From Hyphomonas sp. BRH_c22 (lineage in GTDB: Bacteria; Pseudomonadota; Alphaproteobacteria; Caulobacterales; Hyphomonadaceae): 64,000 bases of DNA. Positions 25,838 through 36,207 of the stretch are shown here, piece after piece. The notes under the pieces are model-generated. The model searched no databases. It saw only the letters and a list, made by a program, of their open reading frames with translations, and had not been told where the DNA came from. The DNA is taken from positions 1 through 64,000 of the forward strand of contig NZ_LADU01000099.1 of assembly GCF_000961795.1 (NCBI RefSeq), given 5' to 3'. Numbering within the stretch: the stretch's first letter is position 1; each line of letters begins with the position of its first letter. The translations under genes and the position numbers were made by a program.

Positions 25838-27331
25838 CTATTCGTCCGGGCCGTCCATGCCGAGGATGATCTGCGCATAGCCCTTTGACAGCCGGCCCAT
25901 GTTCTCGACCGAGATGCGTTCATTCGTGCCATGAAATCCGGTCAGATCGGCTGGCGTCATGATGGCAGGGGCGAAACGGTAGATACTGCTGGAAATGGCG
26001 GCGGCGTAGCGGGAGTCGGTTGCGCCAAGCACCAGGCCTGGGGCCACGGGCGCGCCATTGCCCGTAACCTCGGCGACGCTTGCCAGCACGGCGTAGGCGC
26101 GGTTGTCGGTCGGGGAGACGGGGGATGCGGGGCTGTTGATGCCTTCGCCACCCGTCTCGACATCGATCCCGTCAATTCCGGAGGTGACATCCTTCACGTG
26201 CTGGATCACGTCATCCGGCGTATCGTTTGGATGCACGCGGAAGTTCACCGTCGCGACGGCGCGCTGCGGCAGGACGTTTTCCTTTGCCGAGCCGCGCAAC
26301 ATGGTTGGTGCGGTCGTGGTCCTGACCATGGCGTTACCGGCGGAATTCTTCGCGAGGGAGGATTCGACCATTCCCTGGAACAGCCAGAGGTTTGCCATGG
26401 CCATGCGCTGGGCAAAGGGCATGTCCTTTCCGGCGGCGCGGAAAAGGTCCGATACAGGCGGTTTGGAAAAATCGGCCGGCATCTGGTTCTCTTCGAGCGC
26501 CAGAATGGCTCTTGCGAGGTTGACGTTTGCGGAGTTGCGGGGCGGCGTGGACGAGTGCCCCCCTTGCGCAACGGCCGTCACATTGACGGTCACATAGCCT
26601 TTCTCGGCGATCCCGATAATGCCCATCGGCTTGCCGGACAGGGGCGACGGATCGATGATCATGAAGCCCTCGTCGAGTACCATTTCAGGTTCCACGCCGC
26701 GGGATTTGAGCAGGGCGACGCCCGCCTCCGCACCTGAGCCGGATACTTCCTCGTCATGTCCGAACATGAAGAGAACGGTGCGCTTCGGTTTGAAGCCGGA
26801 GACCGCGAGCGCTTCTGCCGCTTCCATGAGGCCGACTAGGTTGCCCTTGTCGTCGATTGCACCGCGGCCATAGACAAAGCCGTCAATGATCTCGCCAGCA
26901 AAGGGGGCGCCGGTCCAGTCGGACTCCGTGCCCATATTGACCGGAACGACGTCCTGGTGCGCCATCAGCAGGATAGGTTTCAGCGACGGATCGCTTCCCT
27001 GCCATGTGTAGAGGAGGGTCAGCGTGCCGGGCACGATTTCGCGGGTCATGGCGGCATGCGCGGCAGGATAGGTTTCAGACAGCCAGTCGTGCAACGCCAG
27101 CCATTCGCCCTCCTGGCCAGGACGCGGATCCCCGCCCGCCAGGGTGACCGTCTTGAACTGGATGATTTCGGACAAGTGCCGGGCAGCTGATTCTGCTGAA
27201 ACTGCGGGTGCGTCTGGCAACTCCACCCGCTGGCCGACCGGTTCGCCGCCATAGGAGAACGTCCGGACGAGAATGATTCCGACGATAAGCACGATCAGTG
27301 CCGCCGTCCCCAAGATCAGTTTTTTCAGCAT
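25838..27331 (-). CDS. Membrane-anchored M20 peptidase (PM20D1/CPS1-like)
   Basis: The protein has 497 residues. An uncleaved signal anchor lies at residues 3-23 (KKLILGTAALIVLIVGIILV). The metal-binding set of M20 dizinc peptidases is present: MAHQDVVPV, GRGAIDDKG, FGHDEEVSG with the catalytic Glu pair, EPEMVLDEG, and the C-terminal FHGTNERIS. The length and order match the Gly-X carboxypeptidase/N-acyl amino acid hydrolase branch. It probably acts in the periplasm on small peptides or acyl amino acids. The ATG at 27331 directly precedes the anchor. Confidence 0.88.
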   Translation of the reverse strand: MLKKLILGTAALIVLIVGIILVRTFSYGGEPVGQRVELPDAPAVSAESAARHLSEIIQFKTVTLAGGDPRPGQEGEWLALHDWLSETYPAAHAAMTREIVPGTLTLLYTWQGSDPSLKPILLMAHQDVVPVNMGTESDWTGAPFAGEIIDGFVYGRGAIDDKGNLVGLMEAAEALAVSGFKPKRTVLFMFGHDEEVSGSGAEAGVALLKSRGVEPEMVLDEGFMIIDPSPLSGKPMGIIGIAEKGYVTVNVTAVAQGGHSSTPPRNSANVNLARAILALEENQMPADFSKPPVSDLFRAAGKDMPFAQRMAMANLWLFQGMVESSLAKNSAGNAMVRTTTAPTMLRGSAKENVLPQRAVATVNFRVHPNDTPDDVIQHVKDVTSGIDGIDVETGGEGINSPASPVSPTDNRAYAVLASVAEVTGNGAPVAPGLVLGATDSRYAAAISSSIYRFAPAIMTPADLTGFHGTNERISVENMGRLSKGYAQIILGMDGPDE

Positions 27332-27450
27332 GTCCAGTCCACCCTTGTCGATTTTGACCCGGACGGTTGCGGCTCCCGCGACGTCCGTCAAGGCTTCGCA
27401 GGGCAAAAAAATGACTTGGCCGTCACGAATTACGTGGGCAATTTGGCGGG

Positions 27451-28821
27451 ATGACCCAGACGACACCACAACGCCTGTCTCTTCCCCGCGTGCTCGCCTT
27501 TTCCAGCCTCAGTATTCCACTCGCCGGAGTGGGGCTGCCGCTCGCCGTGTACCTGTCACCGCTCTATGCCAATGAGGTGGGCCTCGGGCTGGAAATGACC
27601 GGCCTCCTGTTCATGCTCTTGCGGTTCTGGGACATCTTCACCGATCCGGTCATGGGCTATCTGGTGGATCGCTATCGCAGCCCGCTGGGGCGCGTACGCC
27701 ACTGGATACTGCTGAGCATTCCGCTGCTCGCGGTCGCGACCTTCTTTATCTACATGCCGCCGCGCACGGGGGTTGGTCCCGCTTACTTCATTGGGTGGAT
27801 GGCGCTGTTCTATGTCGGCTTCACCCTGCTGCAGACATCTCGCTCAGCCTGGGTGCCGGCGATTGCGACGACCTATGACGAACGCTCCCGCCTGTTCCTG
27901 TGGCCGGAGATAATCAGCACATTGTCGATGCTGACACTGCTCGCGCTGCCGGCGCTGTTGCCCTTGTTCGGATTTGAACTGGACCGTTTTGCACAGGTCG
28001 CGGTGATGGGCGGTGTTTTGCTCGTGTCCCTGCCTGTGGCGGGCGCCCTGTCCTTCTTCTTCGTGCCGGACCGGCCCGTGCCGGGCGATCAGGGACATGC
28101 GATGAAGTTCGAGCTGAAACCGCTCCTCGGCGCGCTGAAGAACCAGATGTTCGGCCGCCTGCTTGCGATGGAACTGCTGGCCGGGACGGCCATTGCCGTC
28201 ACGGCCGCGAACTACCTGTTTGTCGCCGAATACGTGTTCGGGCTGAGCGATGGCCAGTCCAGCCTGATCCTGATGATCTTCTTCATCACGGCGGTTGCGG
28301 CCATGCCGCTATGGTTGTTGCTGGCCAAACGGACGGAAAAGAATGTCGCTTTCCGCGCAGCGACTATGATGTCGGCGCTCAGCTACATCCTCTACTATTT
28401 GTTTGGTCAGGTTGGCGGGTTCGGGCCTCTGCTTGTTGGCGCCATTATCAACGGCGCTGCGTTCAGCGCACCGATCATCCTGACGCGATCCATGACCGCA
28501 GATGTCGTGGAATGGCATGCCTCCCGGACCGGGGAGAACCGCGCCGGGATCTATTATTCGATCCTGACCAGCGCCTACAAGACAGGCTCCAGCCTTGCGT
28601 TTGGTGTCGGTTACCTGATGGTAGGCCAGTTGGCGGGGTTCCATCCGGGCCAGCCGAACACGCCTGAAGCCATCAACGGATTGCTGATGATCTTCTGCCT
28701 GCTGCCCGGCGTGCTGTATCTAGGCGCGTCGATTGCGTCCTGGACCTATCCGCTGTCGCGCGCGATGCAGCAGGATGTGGCCAAGAGCCTCGATCCGCGC
28801 GGGCCTCAGATGCTCGACTAG
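27451..28821 (+). CDS. MFS transporter, glycoside-pentoside-hexuronide (GPH) type
   Basis: The protein has 456 residues with about 12 hydrophobic segments. The motif RFWDIFTDPVMGYLVDRYRSPLGRVRHWI after helix 2 is typical of GPH:cation symporters (MelB/SLC45-like). Substrate is likely a sugar or related solute. It is transcribed away from the M20 peptidase with 119 bases between, and its stop overlaps the convergent DUF924 gene by 4 bases. Confidence 0.88.
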   Translation: MTQTTPQRLSLPRVLAFSSLSIPLAGVGLPLAVYLSPLYANEVGLGLEMTGLLFMLLRFWDIFTDPVMGYLVDRYRSPLGRVRHWILLSIPLLAVATFFIYMPPRTGVGPAYFIGWMALFYVGFTLLQTSRSAWVPAIATTYDERSRLFLWPEIISTLSMLTLLALPALLPLFGFELDRFAQVAVMGGVLLVSLPVAGALSFFFVPDRPVPGDQGHAMKFELKPLLGALKNQMFGRLLAMELLAGTAIAVTAANYLFVAEYVFGLSDGQSSLILMIFFITAVAAMPLWLLLAKRTEKNVAFRAATMMSALSYILYYLFGQVGGFGPLLVGAIINGAAFSAPIILTRSMTADVVEWHASRTGENRAGIYYSILTSAYKTGSSLAFGVGYLMVGQLAGFHPGQPNTPEAINGLLMIFCLLPGVLYLGASIASWTYPLSRAMQQDVAKSLDPRGPQMLD

Positions 28822-29432
28822 AAGCCGCTCCCGGGCTTCGCGAGATACGCGGCTTCCTGGGCTGTGGTTTCCCGCGCCAGTGTCTCGTTTCGATGCGGAA
28901 ACCGGTCAAATTGCTCAATCACAGCCTTGTGGGCATAGGCATACTCGAGTGTCGTCTCGGCGAGTTGCCTGAAATCGCTGCGCGCATCCTTTACCAGCGC
29001 GGAAAACATCTCGACCGCGCGGGTCTGGTCGCCGATATCCTCGGAGTGTTCGAGCGGGAGATAGAAAAAGATACGTTCGACCTCACTGAGCGAGAGGTCC
29101 TCGCGAAGGGACAGGCCTTCCTTGCAGAGGCGAAGCGCCAGCGCGTCTTGTGAAAAGGCGCGGGGGCTGCCGCGAAACATGTTCCGGCTGAACTGATCCA
29201 GCACGATGATCGCAGCGAGTCGCTCGCTCGCACCGCGCACGGCCCAGTCGTCAGCCAGGGCCCCGGCAGCCAGGGTTTCGAGGAGAGGAAGGAATCTGAC
29301 GCGGATATCGGCGTCTATTTCCTCGGATTTGCCAAACCACATCTTGTTCTTGATGCCCGCCTCTTCAGCGGACGATGCAGCGTCGCCGATCCAGAAAGCG
29401 ATCACGTCGGACGGGGAAGGCAGGTTTGTCAT
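28818..29432 (-). CDS. DUF924 family protein
   Basis: The protein has 204 residues, all predicted helical. Marks are VIAFWIGDA near the start, KMWFGKSEEIDADIRVRF, VLDQFSRNMFRGSPRAF and FFYLPLEHSEDIGDQ, as in DUF924 (TPR-like helical) proteins of unknown function. The start ATG at 29432 overlaps the ubiG stop by ATGA, so it is co-translated with ubiG. The biochemical role is not known. Confidence 0.9.
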   Translation of the reverse strand: MTNLPSPSDVIAFWIGDAASSAEEAGIKNKMWFGKSEEIDADIRVRFLPLLETLAAGALADDWAVRGASERLAAIIVLDQFSRNMFRGSPRAFSQDALALRLCKEGLSLREDLSLSEVERIFFYLPLEHSEDIGDQTRAVEMFSALVKDARSDFRQLAETTLEYAYAHKAVIEQFDRFPHRNETLARETTAQEAAYLAKPGSGF

Positions 29433-30205
29433 GTGGCGGGCCTCTTTGCGACGACCATGAAGTTGACCGATGCGTCCGATGTCAGCTTCCACGAACCAGA
29501 CAGGGGACGGTAGGAGACGCCGATGGCGGGTTCAGGCTGCATTCCGGCGGCAAGGAGGGCGGCGCGGACCTCGTCGGGCGTAACAAACTTCGACCAGTCA
29601 TGCGTCCCGCGCGGCAGCCATCCGAGTACATACTCTGCGCCGATGACGGCCGTGGCGAGGGCCTTGGCGGTACGGTTCAGGGTTGCAACGATCATCAGGC
29701 CGCCCGGGCGGACGAGCGAGGCGGTATCCTTGAGGAAGTCGTGTGCATCGGCGACATGTTCGACCACTTCCAGGTTCAGCACGATGTCGAACGGCGGCTC
29801 GCCTGAATCGATCAGTCCTTCTGCCGTGCCGGCGCGGTAATCAATGGCCAGACCCTGTTCCTGTGCGTGCGTCAGGGCCGTCTTGATGTTCGCCTCGGAG
29901 GCATCGACACCCGTCACGGCCGCGCCGAGGCGCGACATGGGCTCGCAGACCAATCCTCCGCCGCAGCCTATATCCAGCAGGCGCAGACCTTCCAGCGGCT
30001 TCGTCTGGCCGCCCGGAATCGCAAAATGCGCCTCGGCTGTTTCGCGGATGAATCTCAGCCGTACCGGGTTAAACTGATGTAGTGGCTTGAATTTTCCGGT
30101 CGGGTTCCACCAATCGGCAGCCATGGCAGAGAACTTGGCAACTTCAGTTGCGTCGATGCTCGGCGTGCTTGGCGCGGCGCGAGAGCCTTCAATTGTTTTT
30201 ACCAT
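29429..30205 (-). CDS. ubiG: Ubiquinone biosynthesis O-methyltransferase
   Basis: The 258-residue SAM-dependent enzyme does both O-methylations in ubiquinone synthesis. Marks are AADWWNPTGKFKPLHQFNPVR near residue 30, the SAM loop LLDIGCGGGLVCEPMSRLG, and EVVEHVADAHDFL. The ATG at 30205 is preferred to a start 21 codons upstream that would leave little room for the lysC leader. The divergent ubiG-lysC arrangement is common in alphaproteobacteria. Confidence 0.95.
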   Translation of the reverse strand: MVKTIEGSRAAPSTPSIDATEVAKFSAMAADWWNPTGKFKPLHQFNPVRLRFIRETAEAHFAIPGGQTKPLEGLRLLDIGCGGGLVCEPMSRLGAAVTGVDASEANIKTALTHAQEQGLAIDYRAGTAEGLIDSGEPPFDIVLNLEVVEHVADAHDFLKDTASLVRPGGLMIVATLNRTAKALATAVIGAEYVLGWLPRGTHDWSKFVTPDEVRAALLAAGMQPEPAIGVSYRPLSGSWKLTSDASVNFMVVAKRPAT

Positions 30206-30297
30206 CCTGTGGCGTTCCCGTTTGATCCGAGATGAACTTAACCCTATGAGGGCGCAGATAAAGGGCAATCCCTACAGTGCACAGGATATGGGGCGAA

Positions 30298-31545
30298 ATG
30301 GCGCGTACGGTTCTGAAATTTGGCGGTACTTCGGTCGGGGATCTCGACCGCATTGCGAACGTGGCTGACATTGTCGCTGACCGTGCAGCGCGTGGCGAGC
30401 ATATGGCGGTGGTCGTTTCGGCCATGGCGGGCGAGACAAACAAGCTGGTGGCCTTTGCCGAAGGAGCTGCCGGACCTGACCTGCCGCGCGAGGACTTCCA
30501 CGACGAGTATGACGTGATCGTTGCCTCTGGCGAGCAGGTCACCGCCGGTCTTCTCGCGCTGGCCCTCCGGCGCCGCGGGCTCAAGGCGCGCAGCTGGCTC
30601 GGCTGGCAGTTGCGACTCAAGACTGACGAAGACCATGGCCGCGCCCGTATTCTCGGTTTCGAGAATAGCGGCCTGCCGGAATCGATCGACCGGGGCGAAA
30701 TTGCCGTGGTTGCCGGATTCCAGGGCGTGACGGATGACGACCGTGTGGCAACGCTTGGCCGGGGCGGTTCCGATACGAGCGCGGTGGCCGTGGCCGCGGC
30801 CCTGAATGCCAAGGTGTGTGACATCTACACGGATGTGGACGGCGTCTACACGACCGATCCGCGCATGGTGCCGAAGGCCCAGCGGATCCCCAAAATATCT
30901 TACGAAGAGATGCTCGAAATGGCGTCGCTCGGCGCGAAGGTTCTGCAGACCCGGTCTGTGGAACTCGCCATGAACCATAATGTACCGGTACGGGTTCTAT
31001 CCAGCTTCCTGAAGCCAGGTGAGCCCAATCCCGGAACCCTTGTCTGCTCAGAGGATGAAATCGTGGAAAAACAGGTTGTTAGCGGTGTTGCCTATTCACG
31101 CGACGAAGCGAAGGTCACACTGTACGGGGTGGCCGACAAGCCCGGCGTTTCGGCCAAGATCTTCTCGGCGCTCGCGCGTGCCGGCGTCAATGTCGACATG
31201 ATCGTCCAGGCCAATGCGCGCGGCCCGGAACGGGCCAACATGGTGTTCACCTGTACGGACCGTGACAGTCCGATCGCCAAGGAAACGCTTGAGAAGATGG
31301 CGGACGACATAGGCTATGAACAGCTTGAAGTGACGCGGGACGTCTCCAAGATATCCATTATCGGTGTCGGCATGAAGAGTCATACGGGCGTCGCAGAGAC
31401 CATGTTCACGGCCTTGTACGAGAAGGGCATCAATATTGATGTCATTTCGACCTCGGAGATCAAAATTTCGGTATTGATTGCTGCACCTTACACCGAATTG
31501 GCCGTTCGGGCCCTTCATACGGCCTTCGGGCTTGACGCGGTGTAA
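30298..31545 (+). CDS. lysC: Aspartate kinase
   Basis: The 415-residue enzyme phosphorylates aspartate for lysine, methionine, threonine and aspartate semialdehyde synthesis. The kinase domain starts MARTVLKFGGTSVGD, with TDVDGVYTTDPR near residue 180. Two C-terminal ACT domains (VTLYGVADKPGVSAKIF and ISIIGVGMKSHTGV) bind feedback amino acids. The ATG at 30298 places the KFGGTSV motif at its usual distance. ptsP follows 26 bases later. Confidence 0.96.
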   Translation: MARTVLKFGGTSVGDLDRIANVADIVADRAARGEHMAVVVSAMAGETNKLVAFAEGAAGPDLPREDFHDEYDVIVASGEQVTAGLLALALRRRGLKARSWLGWQLRLKTDEDHGRARILGFENSGLPESIDRGEIAVVAGFQGVTDDDRVATLGRGGSDTSAVAVAAALNAKVCDIYTDVDGVYTTDPRMVPKAQRIPKISYEEMLEMASLGAKVLQTRSVELAMNHNVPVRVLSSFLKPGEPNPGTLVCSEDEIVEKQVVSGVAYSRDEAKVTLYGVADKPGVSAKIFSALARAGVNVDMIVQANARGPERANMVFTCTDRDSPIAKETLEKMADDIGYEQLEVTRDVSKISIIGVGMKSHTGVAETMFTALYEKGINIDVISTSEIKISVLIAAPYTELAVRALHTAFGLDAV

Positions 31546-31571
31546 ACCGGACTGCGACACTTGGGAGAACC

Positions 31572-33836
31572 ATGCCCTATAACCTGCCGGCCACGCGTCT
31601 CCTGATGAATCGCCTCCGCCAGGTGATGGCGGAAGATGGTGATACGCGATTTCGGCTGGACCAGGTCGTCAGGCTGATCGCCTCGACAATGGTCGCGGAC
31701 GTTTGTTCGATTTACCTGCGCCTCCCGGGCGGCGAATTGCTGCTGATCGCGACCGAGGGCCTGAAGCCTGAGGCGGTATCGACCACGCGTCTCGCTCCGA
31801 ATGAGGGCCTGGTAGGCCTCGTTGCCAGGCGTGCTGAGGCCATGGCCATCCAGGATGCGCCGCGTCACCCGTCATTCTCCTACCGGCCGGAAACAGGCGA
31901 AGATCCCTTCCACGCCTTTCTTGGCATGCCCATCCTGCGGGGCGGGCGCGTCCTTGGCGTCCTGACGGTCCAGAACCGCACCGAGCGGGCCTATGGTGAC
32001 GATGAGATCGATACATTGCAGACCATCGCGATGGTGCTGGCGGAAATCGTCGACCGGATGGACCCGGAGCACATGTCGAATGGCGACATGTCCAAACGCG
32101 AGCGCAAACTGGCGTCGCTCACCGGGCGGGTGCTTTGCGAAGGCCTGGGATATGGCCGCGCCGTGCTGCATGATCCCGTCGTCCCGGCTGCGAAGTTTTT
32201 TGCCGCCGATCAGAACCTGGAAGCCTTGCGGCTGACCGAAGCCCTGAAGGGACTGAAAGAGGCGATCGACCAGATGATGGCGCTGGATGGCGCCGCCTTG
32301 GGCGACGATCCGCGGGACGTGATGGAAACCTATCGCCTGCTGGCACACGACCCGTCCTGGGCCGAAAAGCTCCGCGAGGGCGTCAGGTCGGGGCTTTCGG
32401 CCGAAGCATCCGTCGACCGGGCGCGCCGCGAGCACCGCGCGCGCCTGCAGAGCGCCCGCGATCCGTACCTGCGTGAGCGCCTGAATGACCTTGAGGACCT
32501 CGACAACCGCCTGCTTAGGGTTCTGGCAGGCGATGATGGCAAGCCGCAGATCAACGAAGAGCGCAGCGTGCTGGTCGCCCGGCGCCTCGGTCCCGCCGAA
32601 CTGCTTGACTATGCCAATGCCGGTTTGCGCGCGATCCTGATGGAAGAGGCGGCGGTGTCGTCTCATGCTGCCATCGTGGCCCGTGCCCTTGGCATCCCGA
32701 CTCTTGGCGGGATCGAGGGCCTCACCACCCGCATTGACCAGGGCGACTGGGTGATCGTGGACGCCGAGAAGGGCACGCTGCACATCCGTCCCGATGACTC
32801 GCTCTACGATGCTTACAAGGGCCGGGTTGCGTTGCGCTCCGAGCGTCAGGCGACCTATGCTGCGCTGCGCGGACTGCCGTCCAAGACGAAGGACGGCACC
32901 CAGGTTTCGCTATACCTGAATGCGGGCCTCGATCTCGACATGGACATGCTCGATCAGGTCGGCGCCGATGGGGTCGGGCTGTTCAGGACGGAATTCCAGT
33001 TTCTCGTGTCCGAGACGCTGCCGCGGCTGGATGACCAGGTGGCGCTGTACCGGCGTGTGCTGGACCGCGCTGCGGGCAAGCGGGTCATTTTCCGCACGGT
33101 GGATCTTGGCGGCGACAAGGTCTTGCCGGCGCTCAATACGACCCGGGAGGAGAATCCGGCGCTCGGATGGCGCTCCATCCGTTTCGCTCTGGACCACAAG
33201 GGCCTGTTCCGGCGCCAGTTGCGGGCGCTCGTCAGGGCAGCCGGGACCGGACCGCTCACGGTCATGTTCCCGATGGTGACCGTGCCGAGCGAGTTTTTCG
33301 AGGCGCGTGACTTGCTGATGAAGGAAGTAGAATGGACCGAGGCACGGTCAGGCAAGCGCCCCTCCGTGCTTGAAATCGGTGTCATGCTGGAGACACCTGC
33401 GCTGGCATTCAGCCTGTCCGAACTCGCCGGCGAAGTCGACTTCCTGTCCGTCGGCACGAATGACCTGATGCAGTTTTTCTTTGCGGCCGATCGGATGACG
33501 CCGACAGTCTCCGACCGGTACGATCTGGTCAGTCCTGCGGGCATGCGGTTTCTCAAGCAGGTTTCCGAAGACTGCGCCACGCATTCGATCCGCATGTCGG
33601 CGTGTGGCGAAGCGACGGCCTCTCCCCTGTCGGCGCTCTGTTTCCTGGCGCTTGGATTTCATGCGCTTTCGATGCCTGCCGCCGCTATTGGTCCGGTCAA
33701 GCGTATGGTAAGATCTGTTCATCTTGGGGCATTCCGGCGGGATTTCCTTGAGGTGCTGGACACGCCAGACGGTGCGTTCCGTAACCAAGTATTAGCTTTG
33801 GCGGCGGATCATCGGGTGGAATTGTCCGACGGTTGA
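31572..33836 (+). CDS. ptsP: Nitrogen-PTS enzyme I (PEP-protein phosphotransferase)
   Basis: The protein has 754 residues. An N-terminal GAF domain (about 20-160) senses glutamine in relatives. The phosphohistidine domain has SSHAAIVARALGIPTLGG with His365. The PEP-binding barrel contains GLFRTEFQFL, TNDLMQFFFAADR and SACGEATASP. It passes phosphate from PEP to NPr and EIIA-Ntr, linking nitrogen status to metabolism and, in Caulobacter, to (p)ppGpp control. lysC-ptsP order is typical of the class. GGGAG precedes the ATG. Confidence 0.96.
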   Translation: MPYNLPATRLLMNRLRQVMAEDGDTRFRLDQVVRLIASTMVADVCSIYLRLPGGELLLIATEGLKPEAVSTTRLAPNEGLVGLVARRAEAMAIQDAPRHPSFSYRPETGEDPFHAFLGMPILRGGRVLGVLTVQNRTERAYGDDEIDTLQTIAMVLAEIVDRMDPEHMSNGDMSKRERKLASLTGRVLCEGLGYGRAVLHDPVVPAAKFFAADQNLEALRLTEALKGLKEAIDQMMALDGAALGDDPRDVMETYRLLAHDPSWAEKLREGVRSGLSAEASVDRARREHRARLQSARDPYLRERLNDLEDLDNRLLRVLAGDDGKPQINEERSVLVARRLGPAELLDYANAGLRAILMEEAAVSSHAAIVARALGIPTLGGIEGLTTRIDQGDWVIVDAEKGTLHIRPDDSLYDAYKGRVALRSERQATYAALRGLPSKTKDGTQVSLYLNAGLDLDMDMLDQVGADGVGLFRTEFQFLVSETLPRLDDQVALYRRVLDRAAGKRVIFRTVDLGGDKVLPALNTTREENPALGWRSIRFALDHKGLFRRQLRALVRAAGTGPLTVMFPMVTVPSEFFEARDLLMKEVEWTEARSGKRPSVLEIGVMLETPALAFSLSELAGEVDFLSVGTNDLMQFFFAADRMTPTVSDRYDLVSPAGMRFLKQVSEDCATHSIRMSACGEATASPLSALCFLALGFHALSMPAAAIGPVKRMVRSVHLGAFRRDFLEVLDTPDGAFRNQVLALAADHRVELSDG

Positions 33837-33927
33837 GGCTGTCTGGTCCTAAATTTACCATGTTTCTGGACCAGGAATTGCTCGTCTAACAGGCGAATAC
33901 ACTGACTGGCGGCTGGATTGGAAGAAT

Positions 33928-34902
33928 ATGGGACACGAAGAAACCCCCAACGCGCACGATTCCGAAATGCACGCTCCCTCACGTGCGATTGCAAGTGGAA
34001 CGGGCCGTACGTCAGAGGATCCGCGCGCGCCAGCGCCGCAAGCGCAGCCAGCTGAACCCGTGGACATGCGTGCCGTAGCGCTCGAGATATTCAAGACCCG
34101 GAAATTTGAAGGCGAAAGCCTGCGTATGGGCCAGGTCCTCCGCCGTGTTCGCGAAACGCTTGGCCTCAACATTGCCGATGTTTCCCGCAAGTCGCTATTG
34201 CGTCAGGATTTCCTGATGTGGATCGAGCGGATGGAAATCGGCCAGATTCCCAAGGGTTACCTGACGCCTTACCTGCGGGCCTATTGTGCCGAACTCGGTT
34301 TGCCTGACAGCGAAGTTATCGCGCAATACACGCACGAATGCGGTGCGGTGTCGGAAGTCAGGAATTCCGCCCCGGTTCCGAAAATTGGCGATATCGCACC
34401 GCCAAAGCCCAAATGGCCGCTGATGGCGGCCACCGCTGCCGTGCTTACACTGCTGGCGGGTGGTGCGATTGGCCTGACGCAAGTGATCAAGCCGGCGCCT
34501 GAACTCGCACCCGCTCCGGCGATTGTCGCGGTCAATGGTGCCCGCCACAGCCTGTTCGACGATGCAAACGATGCCAGCCGGCCATTGCCGACGCATCTCC
34601 CGCTTGAGCTTGTTGCCGCTCGCCCGGCATGGGTTGAAGTGCGCGGCGCGGACGGCACGATATTCAGAAGCCGTGTGATGGCGGCGGGCGAGACCTATTT
34701 CCCGCGCCTCGATGCAGGCTGGACGGTGTCGGCCAAGGATGGCGGCGCGTTCCAGTGGCGTCTCGGCGATGCGGTGATCGGTCCATTGGGTCCGGACGCG
34801 ACGCCGGTCTTCTCGGTCAGTGTTGACCAGAAGCTTGCCGAAGCCGCCGATACGGCTGCGCCGACCGTGGCATCGAACGGTGCAAACAAGGCAACCCGCT
34901 AG
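33928..34902 (+). CDS. RodZ-like helix-turn-helix membrane protein
   Basis: The protein has 324 residues. A cytoplasmic helix-turn-helix of the RodZ kind lies at about 68-130 (LRMGQVLRRVRETLGLNIAD, then WIERMEIGQIPKGYL). One transmembrane segment follows near 161-186 (WPLMAATAAVLTLLAGGAIG). A periplasmic DUF4115-like domain ends the protein (AWVEVRGADGTIFRSRVM, GETYFPRLDAGWTVSAKD). RodZ links MreB to the cell-wall elongation machinery. Lower similarity outside the HTH leaves some doubt, but order and topology fit. GGAAG precedes the ATG. Confidence 0.83.
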   Translation: MGHEETPNAHDSEMHAPSRAIASGTGRTSEDPRAPAPQAQPAEPVDMRAVALEIFKTRKFEGESLRMGQVLRRVRETLGLNIADVSRKSLLRQDFLMWIERMEIGQIPKGYLTPYLRAYCAELGLPDSEVIAQYTHECGAVSEVRNSAPVPKIGDIAPPKPKWPLMAATAAVLTLLAGGAIGLTQVIKPAPELAPAPAIVAVNGARHSLFDDANDASRPLPTHLPLELVAARPAWVEVRGADGTIFRSRVMAAGETYFPRLDAGWTVSAKDGGAFQWRLGDAVIGPLGPDATPVFSVSVDQKLAEAADTAAPTVASNGANKATR

Positions 34903-34986
34903 TCTGCGACGCAGTCGGGGCTTTACCTTGACCGCCCGGCACGCCACATCAAGGGCAGCAGCGACCCGCAGGGAGACTCACGTCCG

Positions 34987-36120
34987 ATGACCCACAATCC
35001 GATCCGGCCTTGGCGCAATATTGACCGGCGCATCTCACGCAAGATCCGCGTTGGCTCGGTGGAAGTCGGCGGGGACGCGCCGATTGCGGTCCAGTCGATG
35101 ACCAATACGCCGACACACGACGCTGCGGCGACGATTGGCCAGATCCTGCGCATGGAAGATGCAGGCGTCGATATCGTCCGCGTGTCGTGCCCTGACCAGG
35201 AGTCGACGGCGGCCCTGAACGAGATCGTCCGCAATGTCGGCGTGCCGATCGTGGCGGACATCCATTTCCACTACAAGCGCGGTATCGAGGCGGCTGATGC
35301 AGGCGCAGCGTGTCTCCGCATCAATCCGGGCAATATCGGCTCGGTTGAGCGGGTCCGTGAAGTGGTGGCCGCAGCGCGGGCAAACGGGTGTTCGATGCGG
35401 ATCGGGGTCAATGGCGGGTCGCTTGAGCGCCATTTGCTTGAAAAATACGGCGAGCCTTGCCCTGAAGCGATGGTCGAGAGCGCATTGGATCATGCCCGGA
35501 TCCTCGATGATCTCGGCTTTCATGAATACAAGATCAGCGTCAAGGCGTCGGACATGTTCCTGACCGTCGCGGCTTACCAGCAGCTGGCGGAGGCAACGGA
35601 TGCACCGCTTCATCTGGGTATCACCGAAGCGGGCGGCCTGCGGACCGGCACAGTGAAGTCATCGATCGGCATGGGCAGCCTGCTCTGGGCGGGGATTGGC
35701 GACACGATACGCGTATCGCTTTCGGCTGACCCGGTCGAAGAGGTGAAGGTCGGCTACGAGATGCTGAAATCGCTCGGCCTTCGGACGCGGGGGGTCAACA
35801 TTATCGCCTGTCCATCATGTGCACGGCAGGGTTTCGACGTGATTTCGACTGTCGAGACGCTGGAAAAGCGTCTCGCGCATATTTCCGAACCAATTTCGCT
35901 GTCGATCATCGGCTGCGTCGTCAACGGACCGGGAGAGGCCGCGATGACAGATCTTGGCTTTACCGGCGGCGGGGCCGAATCCGGCATGATGTATGCGGCG
36001 GGCAAGCCGGACCGGAAAGTCGGCAATGCGACCATGGTCGAGGAAATCGTTCAGGCCGTTGAAGAGAAAGCCAGAAAGCTGCGCGAAGCGCGCGAGGCCG
36101 CAGCCATCGCGGCTGAATAA
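34987..36120 (+). CDS. ispG: 4-hydroxy-3-methylbut-2-enyl diphosphate synthase
   Basis: The 377-residue iron-sulfur enzyme makes HMBPP in the non-mevalonate isoprenoid pathway. The 4Fe-4S ligands Cys275 and Cys278 ([10 protein letters not shown]) and Cys310 ([10 protein letters not shown]) with Glu317 are present. Other marks are [11 protein letters not shown] and RINPGNIG. It lies downstream of the RodZ-like gene, an order often seen in proteobacteria. Confidence 0.97.
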   Translation: MTHNPIRPWRNIDRRISRKIRVGSVEVGGDAPIAVQSMTNTPTHDAAATIGQILRMEDAGVDIVRVSCPDQESTAALNEIVRNVGVPIVADIHFHYKRGIEAADAGAACLRINPGNIGSVERVREVVAAARANGCSMRIGVNGGSLERHLLEKYGEPCPEAMVESALDHARILDDLGFHEYKISVKASDMFLTVAAYQQLAEATDAPLHLGITEAGGLRTGTVKSSIGMGSLLWAGIGDTIRVSLSADPVEEVKVGYEMLKSLGLRTRGVNIIACPSCARQGFDVISTVETLEKRLAHISEPISLSIIGCVVNGPGEAAMTDLGFTGGGAESGMMYAAGKPDRKVGNATMVEEIVQAVEEKARKLREAREAAAIAAE

Positions 36121-36207
36121 AAACGTTTTCGTGAAGGGACTGCCCTTTCCGTCGAAGGACGATAAGAATTCGGCCAATGCTTCAGCTGGCTTAAGGGCGA
36201 TTTCCGA

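Noticed and set aside
33843..33874. Hairpin CTGGTCC/GGACCAG after ptsP as a terminator
   Set aside because: The stem is short with an 18-base loop and no T-run follows, so I could not support termination.
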